From Sphaerolaimus hirsutus (Eukaryota; Nematoda; Chromadorea; Monhysterida; Sphaerolaimidae), in NCBI GenBank assembly GCA_964036195.1, contig OZ038450.1, forward strand, positions 1,614,701-1,678,700: 64,000 nucleotides of DNA, written 5' to 3'. The position numbers and the translations under genes are program-made. Positions 46,558 through 57,412 of this stretch are shown one piece after another. The stretch's first letter is position 1, and each line of letters starts with the position of its first letter. Below the pieces are notes generated by a model, which worked only from the letters and a program-made list of their open reading frames with translations, was not told where the DNA came from and did no database searches.

Positions 46558-46905
46558 CTATTTTTTTGGTGTGAGGCGTTTGTGTGGATGTTTTCCCTTA
46601 CTGAAACCTTGAATTTGAGATTTCCACCATTTTTCCTCGCAAACCTTAAAATCGTGTGCGATAAAATATCTCGGACGTGTCCCGCGAGTAACATCAGAAT
46701 GTTTCGTACAAATGGCAGTGTGCTTCCAAATATTACCCTTGATAAAACTTGGGCATTGATGTCTTACATTCTGCATGTTGGATGCACAAAAAACATGAAA
46801 CCCATTCATGATTGATAGCTTGTCTGATGTTATGTGCCGCATTTCTCTGCGTAAATGGAGGCCCATTTCTTTACATGCCTTCCGGGCAGCTACTGCCCTG
46901 ATCAT
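46558..46905 (-). pseudogene. Possible decayed zinc-finger-like frame
   Basis: A 115-codon frame with protein-like, basic composition. A CPSFIKGNIWKHTAIC stretch resembles a C..(x)..W-K-H-x3-C zinc-finger half in which one cysteine is missing. It then runs through PRYFIAHDFKVCEEKWW. I do not recognise the family and no splice context supports it. It may be a transposon-derived relic or chance. Confidence 0.2.
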
Positions 46906-46917
46906 GAGATACTTTCA

Positions 46918-47012
46918 GGTGCCAGTCCCAGACCCTGTAAAATGTCAAGTGTCCTGCAGTGTTTAATAGCATGGAAATTGTCCTGCAAAATGGCAAACGA
47001 AGTGTCTCGGAG
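46918..47012. mobile_element. Family A left part
   Basis: GGTGCCAGTCCCAGACCCTG is followed by TAAAATGTCAAGTGTCCTGC and then breaks off into family P-like sequence at about 47013. Confidence 0.65.
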
Positions 47013-47245
47013 TGCTCCCATAGCCACACTTCCACACTTTGTCAAGTGACAAAACAAGTGCCAAGAACAAGCAAGGTTGAATAGTTCATGTGACGTGTCA
47101 GGCAATTATTTGTAAACAATTTTGAACCTTGAGTGGCAAGTAAATTTCTTAATGAAAATACCGTTACTTATAAGTTTACTTGTCACTTGAATTATAAATG
47201 ACTTTATGACTATCCAATTTTCTTGCCTGTTGTCCATTTGCAAGA
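47013..47245. mobile_element. Family P element, eroded ends
   Basis: CACACTTTGTCAAGTGACAA near the left and GTTTACTTGTCACTTGAATT and TTGTCCATTTGCAAGA near the right show the family P pattern between two family A pieces. Confidence 0.5.
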
Positions 47246-47254
47246 TAGGCTTCT

Positions 47255-47468
47255 GGTGCCACTCCCAGACCATATCTGCTATGTCCTGTCACATTTAAGT
47301 GTCAAATGTTATGTAAACTGCCCTGTAAAATGTAAAATGCAAAATGTCAAAGGTCATGTAAAGTGCCCTTTAAAATGTCAAACTTCGTTACAGGGTATTT
47401 TCCGTGACTTTTGACACTTCGAAAAACATTTGACATTTTACCGGGTCAGCCCTGGGACTGCTGCCTGT
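47255..47468. mobile_element. Family A MITE
   Basis: It starts GGTGCCACTCCCAGACCATA and ends GGGTCAGCCCTGGGACTGCT then GCC, with repeated GTAAAATG cores and an inverted CTTTTGACACTTCGAAAAAC block. Confidence 0.75.
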
Positions 47469-49458
47469 GCTCATGCTTACTCACAATCTTTTCATGTTAA
47501 GTACGAAAAGAGTATTCAAACTCTAGCTTTCACCTCAACAACAAATTCAATATGCCAAATGCCATACTGCTATAATGGCTCCCTCAAGTTTCAGATTTCG
47601 TGTGCCTACACTCTTCACTTTGTTACCCGTGCATTCCAGAAATATTGGGACAGAGACAGCTACCTATTTCTGTAGCTACTTATGAACATACTTAACCATA
47701 CTAATGAAATGCAATTTTTCCCCTCAAGTCACATTAAACTTAATTGCGAGAAATAAATTGCCATTTCATTTTTCACCTTTTAATTCCATTGCATTTCATT
47801 TCATAAACGACTGATGATGGCAGGGCATCAGAGGCAAATTACAAAAAAAGTGTTTGTTTACAACAGATACTTATAAGTATTCACTTATAAGTTTACTTTT
47901 CTTTTAACTTTTCACCTCTCATTTATAAATTGATTTTTTTTCTCCACTTCCGGAATTCGCTCCAGGTAAAATTGTGCAACTGTAGTAACTAGGTAGTTAT
48001 AGTGGAGAAAACTGTCCACATATTTCTGGAACGCCCCAAGTAAATAGTTTACCTACTTCTAGTTTCAGTGAAATTTTCAGTCTTTCAACGCGCGCCTATA
48101 TACTTTCTTCATGCTTCGGTTATGGTGTTTCATAATTATTGAAACGCTTCTCAGCGGTTTAATGCGTAATATTGCGTGAAAATAAGCTGCAATTTTAGCT
48201 GAGAATTTGCTAGATGCGATGCAGAGGTGTACTAAATATATAGATGGATTATTTTCACTAGAAGCTTGTGAATATCATCTTAGGTGGTCCGATACATTTC
48301 TCGTCACTTTACTGGATATTTCCATTACAAAATTTACTAGCATTCACTTAACTGTGAATTCGAATGCGTCTGATATTGGTCACTTTATGGAGCACTTACA
48401 AAGTGTCATATACGAGCCAGCCGGAAACGGATGGGCTGCGGTTGTGGTTTTTTGTTGTCGCCCTGACTTGACTTTGAGATAGGCGCCATTTATTTTCACT
48501 TTATTCAGAACCAGGATTTGTGACCCTAAAAATTTTACCTACACTTTGACGCAATTGGCGCATGGCGCCATTGTCGTTGGCGCTGGCGCCAATAACCGCT
48601 GTATTTGTATGTGATATACAGCGACAGGAACACCATTCGGTGCATTTTACAGCTATAGGGACTGATCTAAATATTTACTTATAGTGGCTTGTGTGTGGTG
48701 AGAAAATGCTCGAAAAATTTGACACAAAACATTTAAAATTGACACGAAGATTAGCATTTCTCTGGAATTTTCATGTCTCTGTGGCCCTCCCTTTCCGCTG
48801 GATTTGTCCTTGTTCTGGGCTGACAGTTTTTTTGTTCACACTGTCCCAATGTTTTCGTCCAGGTGTGTAGTTTTAACTATGGACAGGTAAGGTTGCAACT
48901 AATGCCGATTATTAAGAGTTCTATTTTTAAAAAATAAATGGGTGTGTATCTGATTCATCTAATTAATTTTATTCATTGCTTATTGGGTTCAAAAATACCA
49001 TATTGGTTATTTACCATATTGGTTGTTTATTTTTAATAATGCGTCGTTTCAGTTGATTACATACCGTTAAATAGCAGAATTGAAGATTAGGGGTGGGTGG
49101 GATTTCTTTCCACCGCCCCCTCCGCATTTTGTAGCGTAAAAAGCATCATATTTTCCAACAATAAAAATATTTGAGCGATTGAATTTGAATTTACAAATAT
49201 ATCATCAGGGGGAAAATAGATTTTTTTCTTTTTTTAAGTTTTGGGCGATATTTTTTGGCCGCTCCCGAACGCCAAACAGCCAGATTTTCCCAAACAGAGC
49301 CACATTTGAATCGCTTCGGGTAATTAACACTGCGCGCACTATTTAAAACACCACCGAAATTTGGGAAACTTATTTGGGTGACTCTGTCATGAACACATTT
49401 TGAGTTTACTTGAATCAGTAGTCTGTCAACTACTGTTGACGGCGATCAAAAATAGTCC
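47469..49458. other. Intron DNA
   Basis: Family P-like words occur at 47865-47965 and a GGCGCCA palindrome at 48550-48600. The 91-codon frame at 48207-48482 lacks splice context and a domain. A C-rich stretch with a GGGTAATT donor-like site near 49300 did not give a phase-consistent exon. Confidence 0.4.
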
Positions 49459-49710
49459 ATTGGCCCTACACACACTAGTTTTCACCGTGACATGTGTGAA
49501 AACTGAAATGGCCTCATGGCGATATTCAGCCTACTCTTATTGTATGCTATACGTGTTTTAGTTTTCAAATTTTCAAAGTTTACTTTTCGTTAATTTAAAT
49601 TCAAACTTAAATTTAATTAAATAATTCAACCGTGTCGATTTATTTGCACTTTAAAAAATTCCAGTCTTCACACGAAGTAACGGTGAAAACTAGTGTGTGT
49701 AGGCACATTG
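49459..49710. mobile_element. Family F element
   Basis: ATTGGCCCTACACACACTAG with TTTTCACCGTGA at the left and TAACGGTGAAAACTAGTGTG then TGTAGGC at the right. Inverted termini and a ~250-bp AT-rich interior. Confidence 0.75.
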
Positions 49711-49796
49711 TGGTAAACTCAATTGTGATCAAAACAGATTTACCAGTTTCCCTAATTTCGGTGGTCTTCTAGTGTGCGTCAAAGAGCGATTTCCAT

Positions 49797-50535
49797 GTTT
49801 CATCCCATACGGTTTACATGCTCACGGTTTTCATGCCATTCTGTGTCACTTTACTAGCTAAGTGTGACACTTTACTTGCTACTCTACTGTGCCAGTTTTC
49901 ATCCAAAGTATTACACTTTACTTGCTATAAGTATGCCACTTTTCAAGCCAAAGTTGTGTGTTTTGCGCCAATTTACTCTTTTACATGAAATGTGGCATAC
50001 TGTATTTCTTCTAATAGAAGGCGTCTCCAATAGAAGGTACATAGTAAAACTGCTGGAAGTGCTGATGTCAGACAGTTCCATCATTTAATATGATGAAAAT
50101 AAGGTTCTAAAAATTTTGATATCGTTGTTATTGTTCTTTAAAAAAATTCTATGAATTGTTTCGAATGATGCTTAATAACGACTGGTCAGTATGCCATGTA
50201 CAATGTTGGCTGACATTGAAGAAATTGGCTGAAAAGATGATGAAAAAATAGAAAAGCAATCTTCATAGAAGGGTGGGTAAAAAAGTTGTTGAAAAAATAG
50301 AAGGGCGCCTTTCTATTAGACGAAATACGGTATTTGGTGGCGTGCCTGTGGCTTGTAAACCGTAATACTTTGGCACGTAAAGTGGTATACTCTGGCATGA
50401 AAGGTGACACATCAATTTGACATGTAAAAACATGGCTTGGGCTTGAAAACCGTACGTTTCAGCAAGTAAAATGGAGCATTTTAGATGAAAATTGAGCATG
50501 TAAACCGTAAGGGATGAAAAATGGAACACACTCGT
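49797..50535. mobile_element. Element with ACTTTACTTGC tandem arms
   Basis: The left arm has GTTTCATCCCATACGGTTTA then CATGCTCA and several ACACTTTACTTGCTA units. The right arm has inverted units and ends GAGCATGTAAACCGTAAGGG then ATGAAA. The interior includes a short family B-like tail near 50320 (GACGAAATACGGTA). No coding capacity. Confidence 0.6.
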
Positions 50536-51464
50536 CCCAACGGAATGATCAAATTTGGTCCCTGGTATCGACATTTAGAAGCCTTTTTCGCGTCTATATT
50601 AGTCTCCAGACTGCACACTTGCATGAAATCTAAAAACCTTCATCCTGAAATAACCCCCAAAAAAATTCACTGTAAATTGTTTTCACTGCGGGTTAAATTA
50701 TTGAATGTAAATATTTTTCACCAGACTTTGTTCATAAAATTATGGTAAAATTCTGTGCAAAGCATGTGCTCCAGTCAGTATAACCTCTTGTTTACCCAAA
50801 TAATATTTAAATGTTGCTTGTTTTCAATAATAGTTGGTGGGCGTAAATATGTTGTGTACGATTTATTTATAGATGACTTTATCCCAATTTTCTGATGTGG
50901 CAGTGTATGGATTCATGGAATACAACTGAATTGTTTGATTGCTAAATTAAAGCAAAATGTGCTGTGTAACGTTTTTGTTATCGGTTATTCTGGATAAAAT
51001 AAAAATCAAGGAATGATACCGAAGGTTCTTGGATTAAATCTACGTGAAAAATTTCAAATTCTAACAAAATTTCACGGTTTCAAGTGACGCCATAACACGC
51101 ATTTATTGTGAAGTCAATTTTTGTTGGTATTCTACGTGCGATTTGCAACTTCCCTCAATTTTCCGCTTTTTATTTTCACTCGAGTCTCACCATTTTTTTG
51201 TTTTGCTGCGGAGCTGTTCCTTACCACTGCGCAATCAAATAGCCTTCTTTTATTTAGCTTTGAAAATTACCATGCATTGAACATTTTCCAACGCAAAATG
51301 ACTTCGCTTGCCGATAGACTTTTCTTTTTCCAAAAATAGACACAGAAATGGCCATCAAATTTCATTCACATCACGTTTTCACTTGTCAAAGTAAATCAAC
51401 ATTCCGCATGCAGGAAGTATTTAGGAGCGAGTCCATTCTGTTGAATTGAAACACGATGCTATCA
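50536..51464. other. Intron DNA with one family D arm
   Basis: TTCATAAAATTATGGTAAAA at about 50728 is a family D right arm without a left arm. Nothing else recognised. Confidence 0.4.
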
Positions 51465-51652
51465 GGTGCCAGTTTCACACCGTGTGAAATGGTAATGTAA
51501 AATGTCTCGCAAAGTGGCAAAATTCTTGAAAATTCCCTGGAAAGTGTCAAAAATCATGTAAAATGGCCTGGAAGATTTACACGTAGCCACCTTCCAGTAC
51601 ATTTTACGTGACTTTTGACACTTAACATGACATTTTACAGTACATTTTACTT
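51465..51652. mobile_element. Family A MITE
   Basis: GGTGCCAGTTTCACACCGTG at the left, GTAAAATG cores, inverted TTTACGTGACTTTTGACACT and ACATTTTACAGTACATTTTA at the right. Outer right terminus eroded. Confidence 0.7.
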
Positions 51653-51722
51653 CTGGTCAACTGAAATGTGTCTAAAACAGATTTATGAGTTTCCCAAATT
51701 TCGTCGGTGTACTAGTGTGCCT

Positions 51723-51854
51723 GGGAGCAGTTCCACACCCTGTAGAATGTCCTGTAAAATGGCAAACGTACGTATTATCCAGTGCATTTTCCATGACTTT
51801 TGACACTTTGTAATATGACATTTCGACATTTTACGGAGTCCGAGAGTGGCCCCA
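51723..51854. mobile_element. Family A MITE, short
   Basis: GGGAGCAGTTCCACACCCTG at the left and CATTTTACGGAGTCCGAGAG then TGGCCCC at the right, about 130 bp. Confidence 0.7.
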
Positions 51855-51916
51855 TGTGCCCATTTCGCAGGGCGCGGTCTGTTGTTTTTAAAGCTGTTCA
51901 ATTCGTTGCATCAGCC

Positions 51917-52082
51917 ATTGGCCCCACACACTAGTTGACGTCGACATCAAATGTCAACTGGTTGCGATCCCAATTCAATGCTTGCTGACGAGCCAACATC
52001 GACGTTCAAATGCAAGCTTGGAATTGGGATCGGAACCAGTTGACATTTGCTGTCGATGTCAACTAGCGTGTGTGGGACCAAT
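51917..52082. mobile_element. Family F MITE, intact
   Basis: A 166-bp element: ATTGGCCCCACACACTAGTT then GACGTCGACATC at the left, GATGTCAACTAGCGTGTGTG then GGACCAAT at the right. Inner blocks are also inverted (CCCAATTCAATGC / AAGCTTGGAATTGGGAT), so it is one long imperfect hairpin. Best reference copy of family F. Confidence 0.85.
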
Positions 52083-52579
52083 CTAACCACAAACTCAGAT
52101 GCGACGTGGCTACACGCACTAGTTGACCGATGAGATTGGTGGTCAACTGAAAAATCATTTTTGCACACGCTAGATTTGACTGGAACGCGCCAGGCTTCTC
52201 TGTATCTAAATATCAACGCGCGTTTGACGGGAACACAAAGTTGGACATTGTAGTTTTTTTTTAGTTTGCGTATGGTTGGAACGATATCACTTTTCTGTAC
52301 CGATATTTTATGTCCAGTAACACTGCAACCAAAAAATAGACAAACCGAATGAAAAAAATCTCAGACTGAATCTCAGGATGAATGTTTTTGCCATTTGTGG
52401 ACAGTTCAATGCTAAAATTGGCTATCTGCACACTCTGTGCCATTTTGTTATACTTTTTTATTCGAATAGATATGTCTGGGTTTGATTTTTCAATTATACA
52501 TAATAGCTTTGTTGTGAGGTTTGAAATTAGTAATAATGTGGTTTGGTTTAAGGAAACAAGTATACGCGGTGAACATCGC

Positions 52580-52745
52580 ACTTAGTATGAAAACCTACCA
52601 TAACCCATCTGAATAATGAGCCAAAACTTTTACATTTTTATATCATAATATTTCGTTTTCACGATGAAAAAATCAATTGCAAATTTTATGACAAAATTTT
52701 ATTCATAAAATTATGGTAGGTTTTCATACTAGATGTGCTGTCCGC
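52580..52745. mobile_element. Family D hairpin repeat, best preserved
   Basis: GCACTTAGTATGAAAACCTA then CCATAACCCATCTGAATAAT at the left, and ATTCATAAAATTATGGTAGG then TTTTCATACTAGATGTGC at the right. Arms of about 40 bp are nearly perfect inverted repeats around an AT-rich centre. Confidence 0.8.
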
Positions 52746-53628
52746 CGAGTATATATGCAAATACAATGCCATTTAAGTTTCAATTTAACAAATTGCAAGC
52801 ATATAGCCTTTATTAAATTGATATTTGATGACAACTGATATAGAAGTAAATAGCATGTTACCAGGTGACCAAATTGATGTTAGCTGCTGTGCTACAAAAT
52901 TATTGGATTAATGAGCTGTGATCATCATCATAAACGCCAGCAAATTGAGTGACGAAACGACACTTCACTATTTCTCATCTTATGAAAATTTCCTAAGTGC
53001 TTTAAGTGACAAGTAAGGCGATAAGTGCTATACTCCACGCCCACTGTTCGCATGCTATGCATTTTTCTGAAGGAAACACTACGTCATGACGTCATAATTA
53101 ATAAGATAAACGTTGTTTTAACAAAAGAAAATTATATTTTGTTTGCACTCGACTCCGCCTTTTTTGTGAAACTGCGTGCATAAGGTGGCAAGCGGAAACA
53201 CGCTGTGCTGTCAAATGCCAGTAAACTTATATTTAAAAAGAAATTTCCCAAAAAAATTCCCTTGTGACTTGTAAGTAAAGTAACACGAATTCTCACTCGT
53301 AGCTTTACTTGTCAATTACCATTTTCGATTTACCTGTCCCCTTCCGGGATTGGCTAACGACATTCATCAGTGTTAAGTGTTGTTTTTAATTAAAAACGTA
53401 AATACATAAATATTACACGCGAAAGTACGCAGTCTCTTACCAGATGCAATTGAAAGTACCTTGATGAAAAATAATACGTCATGAAAAGCTATCATCCTAA
53501 CGCAATTAGCGTGGGCATATTATGTCACGTACAGACAGTGATTTTCATCATTAGTATTTAACAGCGCCACACGTAGCTAACTTCCACATTACGATCAAAT
53601 GCATCTGGTCCGATCGACAACAGATATT
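52746..53628. other. Intron DNA with repeat fragments
   Basis: A CRE-like block (CATGACGTCATAATT at 53085-53105) is the inverted partner type of 46240-46290. Family P-like words lie at 52995-53030 and 53270-53350. No exon seen. Confidence 0.4.
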
Positions 53629-53790
53629 GTCTGAGACCCTGTAACATGTCAAATGCCAAAAGTATGTGCCTAAATGTCATGAAAAATGTCAAACGACCAG
53701 TAAAAATACAGGAAAAATTGACATTTTACATGTATTTTGACACATTACATGACATTTGACGTTTTTCAGGGTCTGGGAGTGGTGTGGCCC
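53629..53790. mobile_element. Family A MITE
   Basis: TGTCTGAGACCCTGTAACAT at the left and TTTTTCAGGGTCTGGGAGTG then GTGTGGCCCC at the right, with inverted ATGTCAAATGCC / GACATTTGACG cores. Confidence 0.75.
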
Positions 53791-53866
53791 CTGATGAGTA
53801 TGGTTCACACTTCTGCCATTGGATAATATAACATCATAATAATAAGCGTTCAACCCAATGTATCTA

Positions 53867-54317
53867 CCGTATTTCCTCGAAATACCCCCGGGGGGTTTAT
53901 TGTTTCAGAGTGAGAATTTTGAGGGGGGGTTAAACGAGGGGGGGGGTATTTCGAGGGGGGGGTTTATTATTTCGCCAGAAATTTTTTGAAATCCCAGTAC
54001 TAAAATGTCGTCTGAAACGTACGCAGACGTCGAAAAATGCAACAAAAATAGCCATTTATAAGACTCTAAAGACATTTATAAGTGTGTAGACGTACAAACA
54101 CTGTTCTCACATAACATAGTCATCGTTTTTAACGTGAGTTCTGCATTGCCGGGATGACAAACCGCAGCCTTTGTCATTTACGTTCTCTATACACTAAATT
54201 TGGGGGGGGGGGTATTTCGAGGGGGGGGTTTATAAGTTCATAGTGTCCATTTTGAGGGGGGGTATTTCGAGGGGGGGGGTATTTCGAGGGGGGGGGTATT
54301 TCGAGGAAATACGGTAT
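53867..54317 (-). mobile_element. Family B element (subtype a), young copy
   Basis: TACCGTATTTCCTCGAAATA at the left, TCGAGGAAATACGGTA at the right, TA at both borders. The ~450-bp sequence is nearly identical to 56531-56982, with only a handful of differences in about 450 bp, pointing to recent transposition or duplication. Confidence 0.9.
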
Positions 54318-55502
54318 GTAAATTACCCCCGGTATCACCCACCTAAAATTGGAAAAATGGAATTATTCAAGGGGTAGTCATTCTAGAATTTGCGATTCAT
54401 ATAACTGGATATCTTGTGATCACTTGAATATAAGGAAGCAAAACACTAGTTAAATTATACTTATGGATCCCATAACTCATGCATTTTATGGCGCTGGCGC
54501 CAAATGTGGCGCCAGCGCCATAAAGGCAATAATCTAAACTGCTATTGTGCCCGTTATGAAACGCGTGTCTTTAGGCGTGAAACCAGCTGAAATTTTGTGT
54601 AGGTGTCATTTTTTGCCTAAATTTTCTGCCTCCAGTTGCGATTTGTCTGATAGTGTCTCTTGAGATTTCTATCGCATTTTTCATGTTTTCAGATTGTAAT
54701 CTTTTTGGCAAGGAACTTTTGGTCTATGTTTAAAATGGGAAATTGACCGTAGCGTTTACGCGGTCTTTTATGACTGCATGATTTAGTGCTTCATTAATAA
54801 AATATTTATAAATATACGTATCGAAAACACTGAGTCTTCAGTATAACACCTTTGTTAAACTTTCCCCTTTTACAAGTCCATTTTCCTAGTTGTTGTTTTT
54901 TTGCAAAACACCACGGCAATATGCGAATAGCCCAAAACAAATAAAAATATCTGCACTTTTGCTGTGCTTAATGCTGAGTGTGCAAACTTCCCCCTTTTAT
55001 ATGGATTTTCGTACGTGTGAGAATAAATGGAGGGATGTATATGAGAAAGTACGTTTGCTGTGGACTTTATTGTTTTGTGGTGCAAAGAATTTTTTGGTAG
55101 GAAAAACGTTTTTTTTTATTTGAGGGTGTAAACACCTAATTTTTTGTGTGTGCTGATTTGTCAAGTGAATATTTGTGATTATATATACCAATATACTTTT
55201 GCTTTTGTATTGTTTTTTGGTGAAGGAAATTCTTAGGAATTTCCCGGATTATTTTTTTCCAACACATAAGAATCCTTGTACGGATTCCAAATAAAAATTG
55301 CTTTATTCCGTACAAAAGTATTACCCATTTTTGGCAAGCAGCAGGTGTACAACCAGGGTGGGTTATTCTGAAAACTCCAAAAATACAAAAACAAGATCAA
55401 TTTATATCATACAAATCCTTTGTGAACCACCCTTTAGTGAGCAAAACAAACTTACAAACCCTGTTTCTCGTGGAGAAAATAGAAGCTCTTCAAGTGTCAC
55501 CA
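54318..55502. other. Intron DNA
   Basis: A TGGCGCTGGCGCCA palindrome pair lies at 54489-54523. Otherwise AT-rich with short overlapping frames near 54870-55190 that I do not support. Confidence 0.4.
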
Positions 55503-55977
55503 GGAGCTACATTCAATTAGGGCGAAAGGCGCCCTCAAGCCGGAATTATAGCTCGATGCAAACGTAAAATTTCAACGCAAAATTGATTACTCAAAAGTTG
55601 ATGACGATACAGGTCTTAAAAATTTTCATGGATAATGCTTAGACGGGTTCGAAACTCAGCGTGAACTGTCAACTTTCAAAGATATCGATTTTACAATGAT
55701 TTTTCGTCAAAATTTATGACGTAAAATTGACTTAAATCATTGAGGAATTGAAATCATCTCTAAAAAAGACCGTTCACGCTGAGTTTTGCACACGATTATT
55801 ATATTGATTAGTAAATATGTTGTCCATGACAAATCGGAGACCTGTAAATATCATCATCCACTTTTATGTACTTAATTTTGCGGTAAAATTTTACGTTTGC
55901 ATATGAAAATTCCAGCTGTACTCGCTATCGGGCGCTTTATATGCGCCTTACGCTCTTATTGAATTTGACACTGGGGA
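55503..55977. mobile_element. Family E element, long form
   Basis: GGAGCTACATTCAATTAGGG then CGAAAGGCGCC at the left and GCGCCTTACGCTCTTATTGA then ATTTGACACTGG at the right. The interior shares TTCACGCTGAGTTTTG and related blocks with 44037-44405. Confidence 0.75.
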
Positions 55978-56277
55978 ACATTTGTCAAGAACCTATCTAT
56001 CTTGCTCGTCTGTCACTTTTCTTAGTATTTTAGTAGTAAAACGGTCCTTGGTAGAGTTTTGAGTAAGGTTGTCATGTGGTGCGCGGTGAGAAAAATATAA
56101 ATTTGTGCGAATGCACAATTTTGGCACCGTTATTTTTACTATAAATGAGCCCTCGGGTTGTTCCCTTTAGGGGAGTTTGTTGCCAAAAATGAGAAAAATT
56201 GATTCTACTCAAAATGTATTTTAATACACTTTGATGTAGGAATACTTCCTAGGCTGTTGAGATGACATCGGAAAACG

Positions 56278-57166
56278 CTTACCTTATTTCCTCGAAATCC
56301 CCCCCCCCCCTCGAAATACCCCCTCGTTTGCCCCCCCCCCTCTCGAGACCACTATGAAACAATCACCCCCCCCTCTAAATACCCCCCCAGATTGAGTGTA
56401 AAGAGAACGTACATGACAAATACTGCAGTTTGTGTTCTGCGTAATGCAGAACACACGTCAAAACACTGTCGGAATCACGTTAGAACAGTGTATATACCAT
56501 CTACGTACTAAAATTAGTCTACAGGAGTCTACCGTATTTCCTCGAAATACCCCCGGGGGGTTTATTGTTTCAGAGTGAGAATTTTGAGGGGGGGTTAAAC
56601 GAGGGGGGGGGTATTTCGAGGGGGGGGTTTATTATTTCCCCAGAAATTTTTTGAAATCCCAGTACTAAAATGTCGTCTGAAACGTACGCAGACGTCGAAA
56701 AATGCAACAAAAATCGCCATTTATAAGACTCTAAAGACATTTATAAGTGTGTAGACGTACAAACACTGTTCTCACATAACAGAGTCATCGTTTTTAACGT
56801 GTGTTCTGCATTGTCGGGATGACAAACCGCAGCCTTTGTCATTTACGTTCTCTATACACTAAATTTGGGGGGGGGGTATTTCGAGGGGGGGGTTATAAGT
56901 TCATAGTGTCCATTTTGAGGGGGGGTATTTCGAGGGGGGGGGGGGGTATTTCGAGGGGGGGGTATTTCGAGGAAATACGGTATACATGTCAGTTATTGAT
57001 GCATTTTTCTATCCCAGCACACGTCACAAACAACGATTTTGTACTGGGTTTTCAAAAAAATTCTGGCGAAATAATACCCCCCCCCCCCTCGTTTAACCCC
57101 CCCCCCCCCTCTCGGGACCACTATGAAACAATCACCCCCCGGGGGGTATTTCGAGGAAATACGGTA
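56278..57166. mobile_element. Family B element (subtype b) hosting a subtype a element
   Basis: The outer ends are CTTACCTTATTTCCTCGAAA and TTTCGAGGAAATACGGTAC. The two flanking blocks (56400-56530 and 56983-57075) together match, inverted, the interior of 11186-11640. The middle is the complete subtype a element. Confidence 0.7.
56531..56982 (-). mobile_element. Family B element (subtype a), nested, young copy
   Basis: TACCGTATTTCCTCGAAATA at the left and GAGGAAATACGGTAT at the right. Nearly identical to 53867-54317. It splits the surrounding subtype b copy, showing that subtype a was active later. Confidence 0.9.
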
Positions 57167-57212
57167 CTTTTCTTTCGAAATGTTTCACTAAAAATGTTAT
57201 GTTAGGAGCTTT

Positions 57213-57412
57213 GGGTGCCAATTCCGCATGTGAACAGGAATTGCAACAAGTGATAAGTAAGGTTAAAAGTGGTATCTCAAGTCACAAAACTACTTAGTGA
57301 CAAGTAAATAACCAGGAAGACCTTTCACTTGAATATTTGGTAGTCACTTGACTTTCCATCACTTCACCTACCACTTATTACGTTGTTACTTGTCCACTTG
57401 TGGAATATGCCC
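57213..57412. mobile_element. Family P element
   Basis: GGTGCCAATTCCGCATGTGA at the left and TTGTCCACTTGTGGAATATG then CCCTGG at the right, with AAGTGATAAG / CACTTATTACG inverted inside. About 200 bp. Confidence 0.75.

Noticed and set aside
49250..49310. Possible tiny exon before GTAATT
   Set aside because: The phases do not fit the neighbouring exons, and phase-0 entry gives an immediate stop.
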